Under the pieces are notes generated by a model. The model was not told the DNA's origin. It searched no databases and saw nothing but the letters and a program-made list of their open reading frames with translations. A program made the position numbers and the translations under genes. Below, piece by piece: positions 14,594 through 15,937 of a stretch of 15,937 nucleotides of DNA. Each line of letters begins with the position of its first letter. The first letter of the stretch is position 1. This stretch comes from JBMTVT01 sp049451635 (lineage in GTDB: Bacteria; Bacteroidota; Bacteroidia; Flavobacteriales; Flavobacteriaceae), in NCBI GenBank assembly GCA_049451635.1, contig JBMTVT010000048.1, positions 1 through 15,937 of the forward strand. The letters run 5' to 3'.

Positions 14594-15385
14594 ATGAATG
14601 CGAAAATAATTACTTTTTTAAATTCTGGCCTATTAGAAAAATATCTTTTAGGTGAAACTACTTCTGCTGAAACAGAAATGGTGGAGTCTTACATTTCAAA
14701 ATACCCAGAAGTACAGAATGCCTACAATACTTTACAATTTAACCTTGAAGTGGTTGCAAAAAGTAATGCTATTGAAGCCCCTAAAGACATCTTAAATAAT
14801 ATTTTAGATGAACTTGAAGAAGAAACCCCTGTTATAAAATTAAGAACTCAAAGAACTTACAAAAAATGGTACAGGTTTAGTGTTGCCGCCAGTGTTGCTG
14901 CATTACTATTTGCTGGAACCTCTTATATTTTTTATAATCAAAATCAAAAGCTTTCAAAAGAAAACCAAGTGGTTGTCGACGAAATTTTTGATTTGCGAGG
15001 AGATATTGCTAAAAACAATGAAATGCTGGACAATGTCATGCGTCAGCTTTTAAAACTTAACAATCCTGAAACCGAAAAGTACATTATCACAGGAAATGAA
15101 AGAGCCAAAGACCTTAAAACAGTGGCTTACATTAATCCAAAAGAAAAAACATCTATGATTGATGTGGTATCTTTACCCCAATTACCTGAAGAGCAATGCT
15201 ACCAAATTTGGGCAGAATTACAAGGTAAAATGGTAAATTTAGGTATTTTGGATAAAGCAGACAGAAAGCTTAGAAGCATACCATACATGGAAGATGCTTT
15301 AGCTTTAAGTATAACCATTGAACCTAAAGGAGGAAATACTTCGGCTTCTTTACAAAACTCTGTAGCAGAAATTAGTTTACAATAA
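14594..15385 (+). CDS. Membrane-anchored anti-sigma factor, RskA-like
   Basis: The 263-residue protein has the three-part build of an anti-sigma factor. The cytosolic N-terminal part (1-91) has LLEKYLLGETTSAETEMVESYI at 13-34, the helical start seen in sigma-binding domains, but lacks the zinc-ligand HxxxCxxC motif. One membrane segment spans about 92-114. The outer part begins with a coiled coil (116-155) and ends in an RskA-type C-terminal domain, with VVSLPQLPEEQCYQIWAELQ at 191-210, LGILD at 216-220 and ALALSITIEPKGG at 235-247. It probably holds the adjacent sigma factor inactive until an envelope signal triggers proteolysis. The signal is unknown. The gene is cotranscribed with the sigma factor, 12 bases downstream, and is followed by a terminator. 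Confidence 0.9.
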   Translation: MNAKIITFLNSGLLEKYLLGETTSAETEMVESYISKYPEVQNAYNTLQFNLEVVAKSNAIEAPKDILNNILDELEEETPVIKLRTQRTYKKWYRFSVAASVAALLFAGTSYIFYNQNQKLSKENQVVVDEIFDLRGDIAKNNEMLDNVMRQLLKLNNPETEKYIITGNERAKDLKTVAYINPKEKTSMIDVVSLPQLPEEQCYQIWAELQGKMVNLGILDKADRKLRSIPYMEDALALSITIEPKGGNTSASLQNSVAEISLQ

Positions 15386-15414
15386 AGATTAATAGCTTAA
15401 TTGACTATCAATAA

Positions 15415-15442
15415 AAAGCCTTATCAAAATAGATAAGGCTTT
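15415..15442. terminator. Bidirectional Rho-independent terminator
   Basis: An 11-bp perfect stem, AAAGCCTTATC (15415-15425) with GATAAGGCTTT (15432-15442), closes a 6-base loop. A T-rich tract follows on the plus strand, and the A-rich sequence before the stem gives T's on the minus strand. It separates the anti-sigma gene from the convergent aquaporin remnant. Confidence 0.88.
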
Positions 15443-15465
15443 CTTTTTAATTTGATTTTCAATTA

Positions 15466-15811
15466 TTATTTATCAAATAAGGTTTTGTGAATAAACCCTG
15501 CTATAATTGCACCTGCTATTGGCCCCGGCTGCAGCAATAGCCACTATTAATTGTGCTACAATATACCCTAGTATATATTGAACCTCAAACTTACCTCCTG
15601 CCCATAAACCTAAAGATACAGCCGGATTAAAATGCCCTCCAGAAATATGCCTAACAGCATAAGCCATAGTTAAAACCGTTAAACCGAACGCTAGAGCAAC
15701 CCCGGTAAATCCTATTCCTAAATCTGGATAACCTGCTGAAAATATAGCACTACCACAACCGCCAAAAACGAGCCAAAAAATTCCAAAAAACTCTGCAAAT
15801 AATTTTTTCAT
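15466..15811 (-). pseudogene. aqpZ: Broken aquaporin gene with internal deletion and frameshift
   Basis: AqpZ is a six-helix water channel of about 230 residues with two NPA motifs. The reading frame from ATG 15811 encodes only 112 residues, ending at 15473. Residues 1-96 are clear AqpZ: FAEFFGIFWLVFGGCGSAI at 5-23, the first NPA motif in HISGGHFNPAVS at 55-66, and helix 3 ending AIAAAG. The next 16 residues (ANSRCNYSRVYSQNLI) match nothing, but the +2 frame of the same DNA reads PIAGAIIAGFIHKTLFDK and stops at 15466-15468, which is a normal AqpZ C-terminus. The middle of the gene, with helices 4 and 5, the second NPA motif and the filter arginine, is missing, and the join shifts frame. The usual glycine before HISGGH is arginine (residue 54), consistent with decay. 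The 126 bases upstream hold no clear promoter. An assembly error is the main alternative. Confidence 0.8.
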
Positions 15812-15937
15812 GATTTAATATTTTAGTTGGTTAAACCATAAATTTAATTTTTTTTATAGAGGTCAGTAGTTAGCTGCATATAATTTCGCTTTGATATATT
15901 TTATCACTGTTGACCATTTTAGTTATTAAGTTATTGA

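Noticed and set aside
15828..15838. TGGTTAAACCA inverted repeat upstream of the aquaporin remnant, a possible operator
   Set aside because: Arms of five bases around one centre base are too short to support an operator call without conservation, and the gene it would control is broken.

Overview
The window looks like a chromosomal segment of a marine-type flavobacterium (Bacteroidota, Flavobacteriaceae). Support comes from the low GC content, the near absence of Shine-Dalgarno sequences, several promoter-like boxes of the Bacteroidota form TTTG-N19/20-TAnnTTTG, and flavobacterial-looking protein families (short biotin ligase without a DNA-binding domain, short phosphatidylserine decarboxylase, DUF1573 protein, 878-residue ValS). 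It is mostly a housekeeping region. I see no prophage, insertion sequence, CRISPR array, tRNA or rRNA.

Layout. Positions 54-1234 hold a small SET-domain methyltransferase gene convergent with a NUDIX hydrolase gene. Positions 1363-3221 hold pyrE, an SRPBCC-fold protein and, on the minus strand, birA, whose stop codon overlaps that of the SRPBCC gene. Positions 3315-8224 form a plus-strand run: rsfS (ribosome silencing), ftsH (membrane protease), a perfect 40-bp palindrome that is probably a terminator, a LUD-domain protein, cdsA and psd (phospholipid synthesis) and a bacterial acyl-CoA-binding protein. The last three overlap each other and so look translationally coupled. Positions 8281-10917 hold valS on the minus strand. 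A divergent promoter region then leads to a secreted DUF1573 protein closed by a strong terminator.

Positions 11779-13982 hold a class I aminotransferase and murB, overlapping by one base. Positions 14051-15385 hold an ECF sigma factor with an RskA-like membrane anti-sigma factor, closed by a bidirectional terminator. Facing it is a broken aquaporin gene (15466-15811, minus) that has lost its middle section and is frameshifted, with the true aquaporin C-terminus still readable in another frame.

How the genes fit together. The central cluster joins ribosome state (RsfS), membrane protein quality control (FtsH), phospholipid synthesis (CdsA, Psd) and acyl-CoA handling (ACBP), a membrane-growth theme. 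MurB adds cell-wall precursor synthesis, and the sigma/anti-sigma pair is a separate envelope-sensing unit. I found no convincing undescribed multi-gene system. The observations most worth a second look are the aquaporin internal deletion, the palindrome between ftsH and the LUD gene, the chain of tiny overlapping ORFs before cdsA, the psd-ACBP coupling, and the SET protein.
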